DNA from: Chiridota heheva
Lineage: Eukaryota > Echinodermata > Holothuroidea > Apodida > Chiridotidae
Assembly (NCBI GenBank): GCA_020152595.1
Contig: JAIGNY010000732.1
Coordinates: 124,001 to 188,000 of the forward strand
DNA length: 64,000 bases
Direction: 5' to 3'
In this document: positions 1 to 11,650 of the stretch, piece after piece
How positions within the stretch are numbered: the first letter of the stretch is position 1
Layout: the number at the start of each line of letters is the position of its first letter
Made by a program: the position numbers and the translations under genes
The notes under the pieces: model-generated
Database searches by the model: none
What the model saw: the letters and a program-made list of their open reading frames with translations, nothing else
Told to the model about the DNA's origin: nothing

Positions 1-1104
1 AATCTAGCTCCAGACTTTAAAAAGGCCTTTGACAGTATTGACAGAGCAAAGCTGTGGGATATATTGAGCCACTATGGTGTATTACAAAAGATTACCAACA
101 CTATAAAGCAGTGGTACGATGGAAGTAAATCCGCAGTCCTGTATGAAGGTCTAACATCAGATTGGTTTGATGTAGCAACAGGTGTGAAGCAAGGATGTCC
201 CATGTTAGGCTTCGTGTTCATCATTGCACTCGACTGGGTAGTGTAACGTACTGTCAATGGTTACAGATATGGCATTAGGTGTAACTTCTGCACGCTGCTG
301 GAAGATTTAGATTACGCCGATAACATCATAGCCTTATTGTCAAGCAAATGGAATCATTTACAGGACAAAACTTCACGACTTTAAACCACTGCAGGATATA
401 TAGGGCTATCAATGAATAATAGCAAGACAAAGGTGATGAGAATTAATGCTAGAAGGCAAGATGCTTTTTCAGTGAACGGAGAAGAGGTGGATGACGTTAA
501 TGAATTCACTATACTTAGGAGCCACTCTGACAAAAGATGGAAGAACACTGATTGACATAAGGAGAAGAATAGGCAAGGCTAGAAACACTTTCATCTCCTT
601 AAACATCATTTGGAAATCTAACAACTACAGCTTAAGGACAAAATTTAGAATATTTAAAACAAATGTAATGTCTGTGCTTCTATACGGATCATGCACATGG
701 AGAATAAGTTAAGGCGACAATAAAAAAGAATAGATACATTCCAACGAAACTGCCTACGCAAAATATTAAAAGTCCGATGGCCAACATTAATTTCAAAAAA
801 TGACTTGTATAGAAAGACAAAGATAGTACCGACAAGCATAAGAATTCTTGAGAGAAGATGGAAAGAAATTGTACATATTTTACGTAGAGATGCCACCAAT
901 AATTCAAAGGCAGCTTTGTCCTGGACACCAGATGGGCGAAGAAAAAAAGGCAAGTTAAAAACAACTTGGAGGAGAACGGTAGAGATGGAGAGAGAGATGA
1001 TCGGATGGGGGAGCTGAAAAGTCAGTGAAGTGGCACAAGACAGGAAGAGATAGATCTCTGTGCTGAAGGCCACAATCTCACACTTGAGGAGAAGGGAGCA
1101 GTAA
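1..1104 (+). mobile_element. 3' part of an RTE-like LINE reverse transcriptase, decayed
   Basis: The element enters from outside the window. Reading frame by frame gives the second half of a non-LTR reverse transcriptase: motif A DFKKAFDSID (13-42), motif B GVKQGCPMLG (181-210), motif C as YADNI (about 313-327), then SVLLYGSCTW (about 671-700) and the family's C-terminal stretch RRWKE (from 853), WTPDGRR and KTTWRRTVE (958-984). The second catalytic Asp of YADD is Asn. A TAA ends the first frame at 244-246, and the reading then moves among frames (64-246, 491-712, 805-1017), so the copy cannot make enzyme. The KTTWRR-type tail is common in invertebrate LINEs that I place with RTE-like elements from memory; an I/Jockey-type placement is possible. 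A second scrap of a related element lies at 48470-48715. Confidence 0.8.
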
Positions 1105-1119
1105 GTGAGTGTGTGATAC

Positions 1120-1655
1120 CATTGCAGCGGCGTAGAAAGATATTTGACACGGGGGTAGGGGGTGGGGGGAGGGGGATCATATTTGATTTTTGTTCCAACA
1201 AACCTAAAAAAATGTACGAGTCTCTTATCACGCTTAAACTATTTGTAAAGGGGAGGGGAATCATAGAATTATTGGAAAATTGGGTAAAATTTCCCAAACA
1301 TTTCTCAAAAACGAAGGAAATTCAAGAAAATTTCGCAAAAATAAAGACAATCTTATGAAATTTAAAATTAAATTTTACGAGAATTGATGCAAATTTCCCG
1401 CAAATGAAGAAGATATTCCGGAAAATAAAGGAAACGTTTCGGAAATTGATGCAAATTGAAGGAGATTTTTCAAAAATTGAAGATTTACGGAAAAAAAGAT
1501 GATAATGGAATCCGACTCTTCATAATTCATTCGTTAGACCTTCATTATTAGGGGGAGGGGGAGGGCGGTGAGGGAGATGGTACTTGCTCTTCCTAATATA
1601 AATTATTAAAGGGGCCTTGGCCCCCCTGGCGCCCGGTTTCTACGTCACTGCACTG
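1120..1655. mobile_element. hAT-like MITE, copy 1 (old)
   Basis: The left end CATTGCAGCGGCGTAGAAA (1120-1138) is mirrored at the right end, whose complement reads CAGTGCAGTGACGTAGAAA (ending 1655): 15 of 19 positions agree. The interior is G-rich at the left (1150-1175) and then has short repeats built on AAATTT, GAAGGAAATT and GAAAATTTC. The same interior wording (GAGTCTCTTATCAC, AATTATTGGAAAATT) recurs in the elements at 10434 and 58710. No coding sequence is present and I could not see matching target-site duplications, so the copy is probably old. It abuts the LINE end at 1104. Confidence 0.6.
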
Positions 1656-2606
1656 ATCTATAATTATTATAGAATCCACTCCCCACCATAACTGAAATAT
1701 GTATGCTTCCGTAAATATCAATCATTCCATTAATTTGAAATTAAATCTGTTTTTGAAGATAGATAAAATGCACTGATCTGCCGTGCTGTTTTGTCCTCGT
1801 GATTTGTTACATTCATGTTTCCAACTTCAAAATGTCAAATGATTTTTCATGGTTAATTAAATGATTAAATGATAAATTGGTAACAGGTTCGATGCTACAG
1901 ATTTGCAATAAGTATTAAGACTCATTCATTTCAAGCTGACAAGTCTGCACGTATATGGACGGTGTTGCTCAATACAAAACATGTATCTGCCTATATGTAA
2001 ACGTTCTTCCCAAATTCATTTAAAACATTTTCAGTTATGAGTTTTTAATTTTCACGCCTTAATATAGAAATATATCGTGCAAATTTATGACCGAGTAGAT
2101 TCCTCTTTCATATGTAAAGCCTCTGATTGTCGGGTACTTGCCTATACATTCAAGGAACATGAAAGAGGGGTAATTTGGCGGAGAATTTTGAATTTTAATC
2201 ATACCATTCTCTGTCTAGAATATATATTCCGTTCATTTAAAATGAATCAGGAAAAGATTTGTATTGTAGTTAGTTGTTTCTTCACATTCTGCATGCATAC
2301 CAATTTTCTAAACATGTGTCATACAATCAACTATGCCTATTTAAAAAGCATTTGTTCCAATCGTATACATCACAAAAGGCATAAGGCTCGACTTATACGA
2401 AAAATGTGTTCATTATAAGACGGAAATTGAAAATGATATCTGTTAAACTCAAAGACTGTTCTATGGAATTTAAAGCTGCTGTAATTACGTTTTAATTTTT
2501 AACACCTGTTTACATACAGACATACAGACATATCAGCGTTGTATGCCTCGAGTTACGGCCTTAATTCGCAACGCGAACTCGTGCACAAGAGACTTGGACT
2601 GGGATC
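1656..2606. other. AT-rich intergenic DNA, no gene seen
   Basis: The open frame at 2077-2418 has no recognisable domain, no codon pattern and no splice context that I trust; I treat it as chance. No repeat structure is visible. Confidence 0.5.
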
Positions 2607-2711
2607 GGATCGGGTGTACTCGGACTGGGATTGGGTGGATTCGGACTGGGATCGGATGGACTCGTACTCGGATAAGGTGGACTCAGACTCAGATCGGGTG
2701 GACCCGGACAC
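2607..2711. repeat. 21-bp diverged minisatellite, about 5 units
   Basis: Units follow GATCGGGTGGACTCGGACTGG with substitutions. Read on the plus strand they give D-R-V-D-S-D-W, so both strands are open here. It is GC-rich against an AT-rich background. Nothing upstream or downstream supports a protein. Confidence 0.75.
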
Positions 2712-3607
2712 TCTTGACTAAGATGATAAATCAAGGGCCTTTTCGGCATTTAGTCCGAACTAATGCATTATGCCCATCGATTCTTACAGCTGTGCTAACC
2801 TGTAATTCTAATCCCTTCTGACAGTGCTTTCATTCAGGGAATTCCCATTCTGAAGCGCAGCATCATTTTCAACATTGTTAAAATTTCTAATCTGTAAAAA
2901 CAAAAATGACAAGGTTCAAAGTTGCTTTCTTGATTAAAGTCTAGAGCACACAAATCGGGTCTATTTCCCAAGAGATGAATGAAATCTTAACCTGACACAT
3001 ACAACTTCTTAATAAGATTTGTTTATACGATTTCCCGGATGCGTGTATCTGTATGCGACTATGTTGAATCTTAAATTCAAAATGTATTTTTCCAGTCAAA
3101 ATAAAATCGTAATACGTTTTGAGAAAATCAGTAATACGAGGCTTAGATTGTGCCTGCAGCGGCAAACAGTATTAAGCAAGAGATATTAACAGCTTTTGGT
3201 TCTCCCTTGATGCATGCTATAACAGTGTGCATTAGAATCTAACATAAGGCATTCAGGGAAGCAAGCAGGTTTGCTGTCACTTGGAGTTGAAGGTGTTATT
3301 TTTCATTCTCTTTTATTCTAATTTATTTTTATTTTCTGTAATTAATGGTAAGTACGTGTAGCCTATGAATGTACAGCAACGAAAGTGAAGATGATAAGTA
3401 TTTTTAGTTCCTAAATTTGAAAATGAAAATATATGATTTTCTGAAAAAGATATAAAAAAACATTCAACATTTATTCAGTAATATATCTCTCTTTATTCCT
3501 TGAAACAGAATTCCAATTGGAGCCACGCTGAATTTAGCGATGACCAACCCCTTATTGGTCCTATCTGGTCTTTGGGGCCCTTGCAGAATTTTGTAATTCT
3601 TTTACCA
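2712..3607. other. Intergenic DNA, no gene seen
   Basis: AT-rich sequence without recognisable domains or repeats. Confidence 0.5.
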
Positions 3608-3626
3608 TTAACCCTAACCCTAACCC
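3608..3626. repeat. Short interstitial telomere-like repeat
   Basis: Three tandem CCCTAA units, the complement of the metazoan telomere repeat TTAGGG. It is followed by two TAGGCCTA palindromes at about 3630-3657. Three units is short enough to be chance or a repair scar. Confidence 0.6.
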
Positions 3627-3861
3627 AGGCTAGGCCTATATGTTAGGCTAGGCCTACTGTAATTGTGAAGTTCAAATTGAGAATGTTAAACACAATCTGT
3701 TCTCAGTTCCGTCTGCTTATAAATTTGAATGCTGCTTACTTAGATGCAATACAATAACAAAATACAAATGCTATAATTTCAGGTTTAGATTAATTGGTAA
3801 TTTACCTGTAATGTATGTCTATAGCAGACTCCCGGTTTAAAAGTTTGTACAAAACGATGAA

Positions 3862-3991
3862 GGGCCATTCTCTGGCTGTTCGCATACGTACCGTAACAGA
3901 GAATGGCCCCAGTGGACCCCTGGGGTATCCTAGGGATCCAATGAGGTCATTCTTTAGCCCGTTACACACATGACGTAACAGAGAATGGCCC
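3862..3991. repeat. 13-bp inverted repeat plus a third copy
   Basis: GGGCCATTCTCTG (3862-3874) is followed 22 nt later by its exact complement CAGAGAATGGCCC (3897-3909), a potential hairpin. CAGAGAATGGCCC occurs again at 3979-3991, both times preceded by CGTAA. Between them lie CCCCAGTGGACCCCTGGGG and CCTAGGGATCC, also partly palindromic. It may be part of an unrecognised inverted-repeat element. Confidence 0.6.
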
Positions 3992-5239
3992 TGAAACGTG
4001 ATCACTGCACTGTCGAGTTTGAGGACTGAATGCTATGCTATGTAGTTGTTGTCGAGCTTAGCAAGTGCGCGTTTTGTTTTCGCGGTGCGACAATGGCGGG
4101 AAATGTAACACTATAGTATTTGGCTTGAGAACATATTTTTGGTGACACGTCCGTGTCATGGAAACACAGAGTGTATGTTATTTATAATCAGTGTAAAAGC
4201 TGGTAATTAGAATTGTATTATATTGATAAGAACACATGCACTGGCGCATGCCAGTGTTCATTGAAGAGTGACGCTAGTGTTAAGATATTAAATATCTATA
4301 ATCCTGATGAAGAACACACGTGTGCATAATCTGAACACTTTTAACGATAGCAACAAACAGAACACTGAAAATACGCGTCAGACTTTTGGTATATTTTTAG
4401 TGTATCCATTTTTCTTTCTTTTTTCAGGGCACTCATTCAGCCCAAATTAAACCCATTGGCGGAATTTGCCTACCGAAAGTGGGGGAAAGTCAGAAGTGTG
4501 TGTGTGGGGAGGGGGGGGGGCGGTCACAAAATAACTTTAAGATACATCTCATCACCATACAAAAGTACCCATTTGGACTAAAAATAAGGGTGGGGAAGTT
4601 CTCCCTTGCTCAGTGGCCCCACCCCCCAAATCCTACCTATGCTCAAACCATATGTGTAGGAACCATGGGACAGGGGCACGTTTTCTCCACAATTTTGAAA
4701 ACTGACAAGAGTGCCCCTTTTTTAAATATAAAGTGCCCCTCAATTACTGTCAAAAGAGCGCTCATGAATTTGATTTTCTGCTCCCTCTCCTTACTCAGAC
4801 TTCCTTCCGACACCCCTGGCGCGTTGGGTCCCATAAAAAAAGATATTGGAGTGTCATTGTTCAGAGCTAGACCCAAATCTATTTTTCCCACGACCTGTAA
4901 GGTTTACCCATCCTTCCGGGCATTCCCAGCCTTTTGTTGCACCACTGCTAAACAAACTTGTATTCCCTTCCTAACAACCACAGCCTTATCAATGTAACAC
5001 TTTACCAACAAAAACATCTTCTACCCATCCCCAACACATATATTAAACAACTACATCATTTATGTACTAGCATCACAACGATATCAAAGCTGCTCCCGCT
5101 TGCATTTCTCCAACAAATAAACATCAAACATGCATTTCTAACAACCCCAGCCTACTCGAATTAACTAACCACTAACAAAAAAACAGGCTTGTAATCACCT
5201 TAAAATATATGTTGAGCTACTACATCATTGATGTTCTAG
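3992..5239. other. Non-coding; G/C-rich remnant at about 4440-4960
   Basis: No gene recognised. The stretch from 4480 contains long G runs and C-rich pieces like those in the MITEs of this window, but I could not find paired ends. The two opposing open frames at 4479-4997 and 4643-4891 have no domain. Confidence 0.4.
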
Positions 5240-5240
5240 T

Positions 5241-5590
5241 TCTTTTTCTCAGGGCACTCTTTCAACATGCACAAAGGGGATCTTTAGGGTCGCGAGAATA
5301 ACAAACAATAATATAAATGTAAAAATATTCAATCAAAAAAAGCAAACCAATATCATGAAATTAGATTAAACAAATAAATGTAATAAAATCAAATAAAGTA
5401 ATAAATGTAATTAAATCAAATAAATGTAATGAAATCACATAAATGTAATGAAAAGGGACAAGTTTATTCCAATGCTTACCCAATTATCTATTTATATATC
5501 TTTTTCATTTTCTCATGGCACTCATTCAACATAAAAGGTGATCTTCTTTAGCTGAGTGTCGCGAGAATAACAAACAATAATATAAATGTA
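5241..5590. repeat. Direct repeat pair of about 80 bp with an A-rich spacer
   Basis: TTCTCAGGGCACTC...AACA with TCGCGAGAATAACAAACAATAATATAAATGTAA at 5241-5320 recurs at about 5500-5590 with small changes. A shorter echo (TTTTTTCAGGGCACTCATTCA) is at about 4420. The spacer holds repeated AAATAAATGTAATGAAATC-like text (5340-5450). It is probably an internally duplicated old transposon. Confidence 0.6.
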
Positions 5591-6865
5591 ATGAAATAAA
5601 ATAAACAAATAATTTTAATAAAATCAAATAAACAAATAAATAGAATAACATTATATAAAAGATAACAGTTAAAGAAACATCAAGTTAGTAAAGACGATTA
5701 AAGGCCTAGAGAATCGTAAAAATAATCTATAAACGCACGTAAAATATAACCTTGGAAATGCTAACAATTTAAATGATGGTAAATAAGTTAAGCTGCAGAC
5801 TAGCTGAGGGGTTTATATTTTGGATTATACAGATTTAAAAGGATTGGTGTAAACTGTAAACGTTGAATTTTAATCAAGGTCAATGATAAACGTATACTGG
5901 AAAAAATACCAAAAAGTTAAACTATCTGCTAAAGTACTCAAACAAGACAAGAATATAAAATTAACAAAAAATAGAAAGACAAAATACTAGGCCTATTAGC
6001 ATATGAGAAATTAAAACAAGACAGCCAAAACATGAGTTATAAATGAGTTTTGGCTGTAGACTTTTTTTTAAACTGAGTTTAGCCGAATGTGAATTCTTCA
6101 GTACTTTGACCAATCAAAGTGTCAAATGCTGGGGGAATTTTCGCTTTGTTTCCCAACTAACCAGGTGCAGTTTTGAGGAAAAATGTGTAAGCAGCAATAC
6201 GTGCGCGTATTACCTCCATTGTATAACGCACGTGTACGTGCGCTTGAATACATTTGTTTTGTTCATACGCATGGTCCCATACCGTGTGTGAATTGTGCAG
6301 AAGGCCAAGTTTTCCCCAGCATTTTATTGGTCAATGCAATTCCCCCAGTATACGATTGGTTCATTATGGACACGTGAATCTCGACCATGCAATATTATTT
6401 TAATTAGTTTTTCGGAAATGGCCGATTCAGATTTGAAAAGTTTTATAGGTTAAGACTCGCAAATTCCTTGAATAATTGCCTGGAACCGTCAAGGATTCCA
6501 AAGAAAGAAACAAGAAGCATTACTTTGTTGTTCGTGATTTGCATTGCCTTCTTCCAGAGAAATTGGATGTTGGTTTTGCCATGAATTTGGCATATGGCCT
6601 ACATCCGTCAGTTCTGTGTTGAACATCCTGGGTTTGTGTACTTGCTTTACGTCATACGTGCTGCTATATTGCCTTGTGTAAGCTTTCATCGAAAAATAGC
6701 GTGCCGTAATCCTCCTTCCCAAAATGTAGGAAGGGGTGGGGGCATGGGGCTACACTTTTACTCCACAAAGTTTGGGAAAGGTTTTATATATACACATTTT
6801 AGGATGAAAAAATTTTGAACCAGGAAAGTTAAGGTCTTAATAAGAGCTGTTTTTAAGGTGCTTTA
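5591..6865. other. Intergenic DNA, no gene seen
   Basis: AT-rich. Short open frames at 6043-6377 and 6489-6818 lack domains and overlap each other on both strands. Confidence 0.5.
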
Positions 6866-6978
6866 CCACCCCCCCCCTCCCCACACACACACACCTCCAT
6901 CCACCCCCACCCCCTACCCACCTTACCACACACACACACACACACCTCCTTTCACCCTCACCCCTTACTCCCACCCCC
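6866..6978. repeat. C-rich/(CA)n low-complexity tract
   Basis: Polypyrimidine C runs alternate with two short (CA)n tracts. The minus-strand frame through it (6837-7085) is a low-complexity artefact. Confidence 0.85.
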
Positions 6979-7591
6979 AAATAAAAAGAAATATAAATAA
7001 ATAAAGACAAACAGGCTCCTGGGGGCGGCCCTGTTTCAGGGATTAACAGCCTTGAAAATAGTAATCTTAAGGGGAGCATTTCCATCCTCCGTTTAATTTG
7101 CTGTAGAAGTTGTCCGAACTAAAAGTAATTATTGTTGAAGGAGATTATACAGTCACGGTTAGATAAACATCATCCTTGTTTTTAGAGAGAAATTGTAGAA
7201 AAATAATTCGCGTCTTTGATAAGAAATTCAGTGTTTCTTTTAATGAAATTCCATTTTCAGATGTCAATAGATCTGTTAAAAGCTTAGACATCACCGACAG
7301 CTGTAGTTGCACAAATCTACGTTTATCCAAATCGTAATAATGTGTTGTGTAACGGATTTATCCTCTGCGTGGCTGTTAAGGATAAGCCATAAAAACAACA
7401 GGGAGGCACTTACGTGATTCACCTTGCTTAGATAGTGCATCAATTAGATTTTTCACTACTCGTTTTATCTTTGCGATGACAATTTATTTCTTCATTTTAT
7501 GCATATAAAAAAGATATCGGAATATAAATGTAATCAGCTGTGATTATAATCACAAAAATTAAGCGAGGAAAGATAAATCGCTCATTTATTC
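6979..7591. other. Intergenic DNA, no gene seen
   Basis: No domain, repeat or RNA gene recognised before the start of the 45-bp array. Confidence 0.5.
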
Positions 7592-10031
7592 ATTGCTATA
7601 ATTAGTATGAAATTAATATTTCAGGTTTTGCCGCATAAAGCTATGATTAGTATGAAATTAACTTTTCAGGATTTACTATTTTTGCTATAATTAGTATGAA
7701 ATTAATATTTTGGGTTTTACCATATTGCTAGAATTAGTATGATATTAATACTTTGGGTTTTACCGCACATTGCTATAAATAGTATGAAATTAATATTTTG
7801 GGTTTTGCATATTGCTAGAATTAGTATGATATTAATATTTTGGGTTTTACCGCACATTGCTATAAATAGTATGAAATTAATATTTTGGGTTTTACCGCAC
7901 ATTGCTAGAATTAGTATGATATTAATATTTTGGGTTTTACCGCATATTGCTAGAATTAGTATGATATTAATATTTTGGGTTTTACCGCACATTGCTAGAA
8001 TTAGTATGATATTAATATTTCAGGTTTTAACGCATATTGCTATAATTAGTATGAAATTAATATTTTGGGTTTTATATTGCCATAAATAGTATGATATTAT
8101 ATTTCAGGTTTTACCCATATTGCTATAATTAGTATGATATTGATATTTCAGGTTTTACACATTGCTATAAAGAGTATGATATTAGTATTTGGGGTTTTAT
8201 TGCTATAATTAGTATGATATTAATATTTTGGGTTTTACCGCATATTGCTACAATTAGTATGATATTAGTATTTCAGGTTTTACCGCAGAATGCTATAATT
8301 AGTATAAAATTTATATTTTCGGTTTTACCGCATATTGCTATAATTAGTATGAAATTAATATTTAACATTTTACCGCATATTGCTATAATTAGTATGAAAT
8401 TAATATTTCAGGTGTTACCGCACATTGCTATAAATAGTATGAAATTAATATTTTGGGTTTTACCGCATATTGCTAGAATTAGTATGATATTAATATTTTG
8501 GGTTTTACCGCATATTGGCATAAATAGTATGAAATTAATATTTTGGGTTTTACCGCATATTGCTAGAATTAGTATGATATTAATATTTTGGGTTTTACCG
8601 AACATTGCTATAAATAGTATGAAATTAATATTTTGGGTTTTAACCGCATATTGCTAGAATTAGTATAATACTAATATTTTGGGTTTTACCGCATATTGCT
8701 AGAATTAGTATGATATTAATATTTTGGGTTTTACCGCACATTGCTAGAATTAGTATGATATTAATATTTCAGGTTTTACCGCATATTGCTATAATTAGTA
8801 TGAAATTAATATTTTGGGTTTTACCGCATATTGCCATAAATAGTATGATATTTACTATTTCAGGTTTTACCCCATATTGCTATAATTAGTATGATATTGA
8901 TATTTCAGGTTTTATCACACATTGCTATAAAGAATATGATATTAGTATTTGGGGTTTTACCGCACATTGCTATAATTAGTATGATATTAATATTTCGGCT
9001 TTCACCGCACCTGCATATATTCTCTAAACAGTGGCATAAAAGTGGCGATGTTTGATGTTCAAAATTGTCATAAAAGGTTGACACCTGAAACATTTTATTT
9101 AAAATGCAGGCAATATTTTGGGTTTTACCGCATATTGCTAGAATTAGTATGATATTAATATTTTGGGTTTTACCGCACATTGCTAGAATTAGTATGATAT
9201 TAATATTTCAGGTTTTACCGCATATTGCTATAATTAGTATGATATTAATATTTTGGGTTTTACCGCATATTGCTACAATTAGTATGATATTAGTATTTCA
9301 GGTTTTACCGCAGAATGCTATAATTAGTATAAAATTTATATTTTCGGTTTTACCGCATATTGCTATAATTAGTATGAAATTAATATTTAACATTTTACCA
9401 CATATTGCTATAATTAGTATGAAATTAATATTTCAGGTTTTACCGCACATTGCTATAAATAGTATGAAATTAATATTTTGGGTTTTACCGCATATTGCTA
9501 GAATTAGTATAATATTAATATTTTGGGTTTTACCGCATATTGGCATAAATAGTATGAAATTAATATTTTGGGTTTTACCGCATATTGCTAGAATTAGTAT
9601 GATATTAATATTTTGGTTTTACCGAACATTGCTATAAATAGTATGAAATTAATATTTTGGGTTTTACCGCATATTGCTAGAATTAGTATAATATTAATAT
9701 TTTGGGTTTTACCGCATATTGCTATAATTAGTATGATATTAATATTTTGGGTTTTACCGCACATTGCTAGAATTAGTATGATATTAATATTTCAGGTTTT
9801 ACCGCATATTGCTATAATTAGTATGAAATTAATATTTTGGGTTTTACCGCATATTGCCATAAATAGTATGAAATTAATATTTAGGTTTTACCCCATATTG
9901 CTATAATTAGTATGATATTGATATTTCAGGTTTTACCACACATTGCTATAATGAGTATGATATTAGTATTTGGGGTTTTACCGCACATTGCTATAATTAG
10001 TATGATATAAATATTTCGGGTTTTACCGCAC
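7592..10031. repeat. 45-bp minisatellite, about 50 units, with block duplication
   Basis: Units contain TTTTACCGCATATTGCTA, then AATTAGTATGATATTAATAT and TTTGGG; total 45 bp in most units, with variants of a few bases. Common alternates are GAATTAG/TAATTAG/TAAATAG, GATATT/GAAATT and TTTTGGG/TTTCAGG. Because 45 is divisible by three, one frame stays open on each strand (plus-strand unit MILIFWVLPHIARIS; minus-strand units with MCGKTQNI), giving spurious proteins of 60-177 residues. The array is interrupted at 9011-9113 by a unique spacer. The left edge (7592-7740) and the stretch 8090-8200 are the most diverged. Confidence 0.95.
9011..9113. repeat. Unique spacer inside the 45-bp array, copy 1
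   Basis: Non-repeat text CTGCATATATT...AAACAGTGGCATAAAAGTGG...AAAATGCAGGCAA. It is present again, about 1021 bp later, at 10032-10136 with few changes. It marks the end of a duplicated block, so copy 1 of the block ends here and copy 2 starts directly with array sequence at 9114. Confidence 0.85.
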
Positions 10032-10136
10032 CTGCATATATTTTTTAAACAGTGGCATAAAAGTGGCGATGTTTGATGTTCAAAATTGTCATAAAAGGTT
10101 GACACCTGAAACATTATATTTCAAATGCAGGCAAGA
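10032..10136. repeat. Spacer copy 2, right edge of the 45-bp array
   Basis: Second copy of the 9011-9113 spacer. After GCAGGCAA the sequence leaves the repeat and runs into a purine-rich stretch (10137-10200), which is therefore the original flank. Confidence 0.85.
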
Positions 10137-10433
10137 AAAATGGTGGAGGTGGGGTTGGGGAGGGGGCTTTGATGAAGTAGTGATGGGACTGGGAAGGGGG
10201 TCCATTATAGCACGCCACGACGTTTTCCAGATAATAATGAAATTCACAAATACAACATAATATTTAAAATCAATTGGAAAAAATGACCTATTTCCTATTA
10301 CATAACCTTTTTTTCTTTAATAGAAATCTGTAGTGGGGTCACTGTAGCAGAAGGGATATATTTTCTCCACACAATTAACTAAGTCTATGTGTATTATTTG
10401 AATGTTGCATTCTCACACCTTTAAAAGCACTTT

Positions 10434-10690
10434 CCAGCGGCATAGAAAGATATTTGTCATTGAGGAGAGGGTGGCAGATTTGATCATTTGTCCCAACGAG
10501 TCTCTTATCACGGTCCAAAAAGTATTTTATAACGGGAGAGGTCGGGGTCGGGAGTGGGTAAAATTACTGGAAATTTTGGTAAACTTTGGCAACAATTCCT
10601 GAAATGAAAAATAGCTTCTCAAAATTTTAAGAAATTTTCCAAAAATGAAGGAAATTGCACGAACATTGATGCATGATATCACCACCAAAA
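10434..10690. mobile_element. hAT-like MITE, left-end fragment
   Basis: Begins CAGCGGCATAGAAAGATATT, matching the left end at 1125 in all but one early position, and continues with the shared GAGTCTCTTATCAC and with the AAATTACTGG/AATTTTGG wording. I see no right terminus; the similarity fades by about 10690, so the copy is truncated or too decayed to bound. Confidence 0.55.
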
Positions 10691-10799
10691 ACAATAGGGC
10701 ACATCTACAGACCACGGGTTATATGTGCACCAAATATGACATGAATCCGATTAAAGTGTATGACTCATCTACAGAAGACTTTAACATGTTAACACGCTG

Positions 10800-11155
10800 A
10801 TCAACCGAGTACTTGAACAACGATCTTGAAGGTAAAGACAGGTCCTCGGTAGATGCAAATGTGTCAGAAACATTGAGATAAATTAAAACAAATTGAGGTT
10901 TGTATTTTTTAGTTAAGAATAATTCGACCTCAATATATTAGGTGATACAAATTCTGACAATCATCTTGAATTTCCGAAAGAGTCCTTGCACCTTTGGTTA
11001 CACATAGAAAGGTATATCTATTTTGTCAACATACACTGCAAAAACCTAAATACTGTTTGCAACACATGAGAAATTTAAGTCCTCGGGAGAATATTTTGTT
11101 CTTTTAAAGTCCTCGGTACATACCTGTATGTATGAATGTGAGTGTGCAAGAAAGG
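10800..11155. other. Non-coding, carries AAGTCCTCGG motifs
   Basis: GTCCTCGG occurs at about 10847, 11081 and 11111, and the reverse orientation GAGGACTT at about 11694 and 11766, on the other side of the MITE at 11156. This suggests an older repeat into which that MITE inserted. No gene seen. Confidence 0.4.
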
Positions 11156-11650
11156 CAGCCCGGGAGCAACCCAAAAACTGGGTACTTTGAAATACCAAAA
11201 ATTGGGTACTTTTATGTATCCTTTCATCGCATGAGCCTACACATTTGACTAGCCCACACTAAACATATGGGGTTTCTCATTTTCCGCTCCGGATTGTCCA
11301 AAATTTCACAAGATACTCTGAAAAATGTTTTTTTGAAATTCACGGTCGCCTTTTTGTGAAAGAAAAAAAAAAACAGATTATAAGCAATCTTTTTTGTTAA
11401 TTTTCTCAAAAAGGCTATGATGATTTTCAAAAATCAGCAGCAAAAAGTTTTGAATATCTATTAACTATCCGTCTTCAAATTTTCGAGATATCCAGTGAAA
11501 TTTTGGACAATCCGGAGTGGAAAATGAAAAACCCCATATGTTTAGTGTGGGCTAGTCAAATGTGTAGGCTCATTCGATGACGTAATACATAAAAGTACCC
11601 AATTTTGGGGTATTTCAAAGTACCTAGGTTTTTGGGCTGCTCCCGGACTG
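11156..11650. mobile_element. Long-palindrome MITE, CAGTCCGG family, full-length copy
   Basis: The left arm CAGCCCGGGAGCAACCCAAA... is mirrored by the right end, whose complement begins CAGTCCGGGAGCAGCCCAAA. The arms stay complementary for about 140 nt (GGGTACTTT, CCTACACATTTGACTAG, GGGGTTTCTCATTTTCCGCTCCGG) and, more weakly, almost to the centre near 11395, so the whole 495-bp element can fold on itself. There is no coding capacity; the 68-residue frame at 11224-11430 is an artefact. Flanks (AAGAAAGG and AAAGATTT) are not a clear duplication. A second copy, split by an insertion, is at 44268-46870. Confidence 0.9.

Noticed and set aside
2539-2821. SDWDRVDSD-type acidic repeat protein
   Set aside because: Lies wholly on a 21-bp minisatellite; no supporting gene structure.
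4479-4997. 172-residue ORF
   Set aside because: Low-complexity start in G runs, opposing frame open, no domain.
8214-9906. Long frames of MILIFWVLPHIARIS as a membrane protein
   Set aside because: By-product of a 45-bp minisatellite; opposite strand is open too and units vary without any sign of protein selection.
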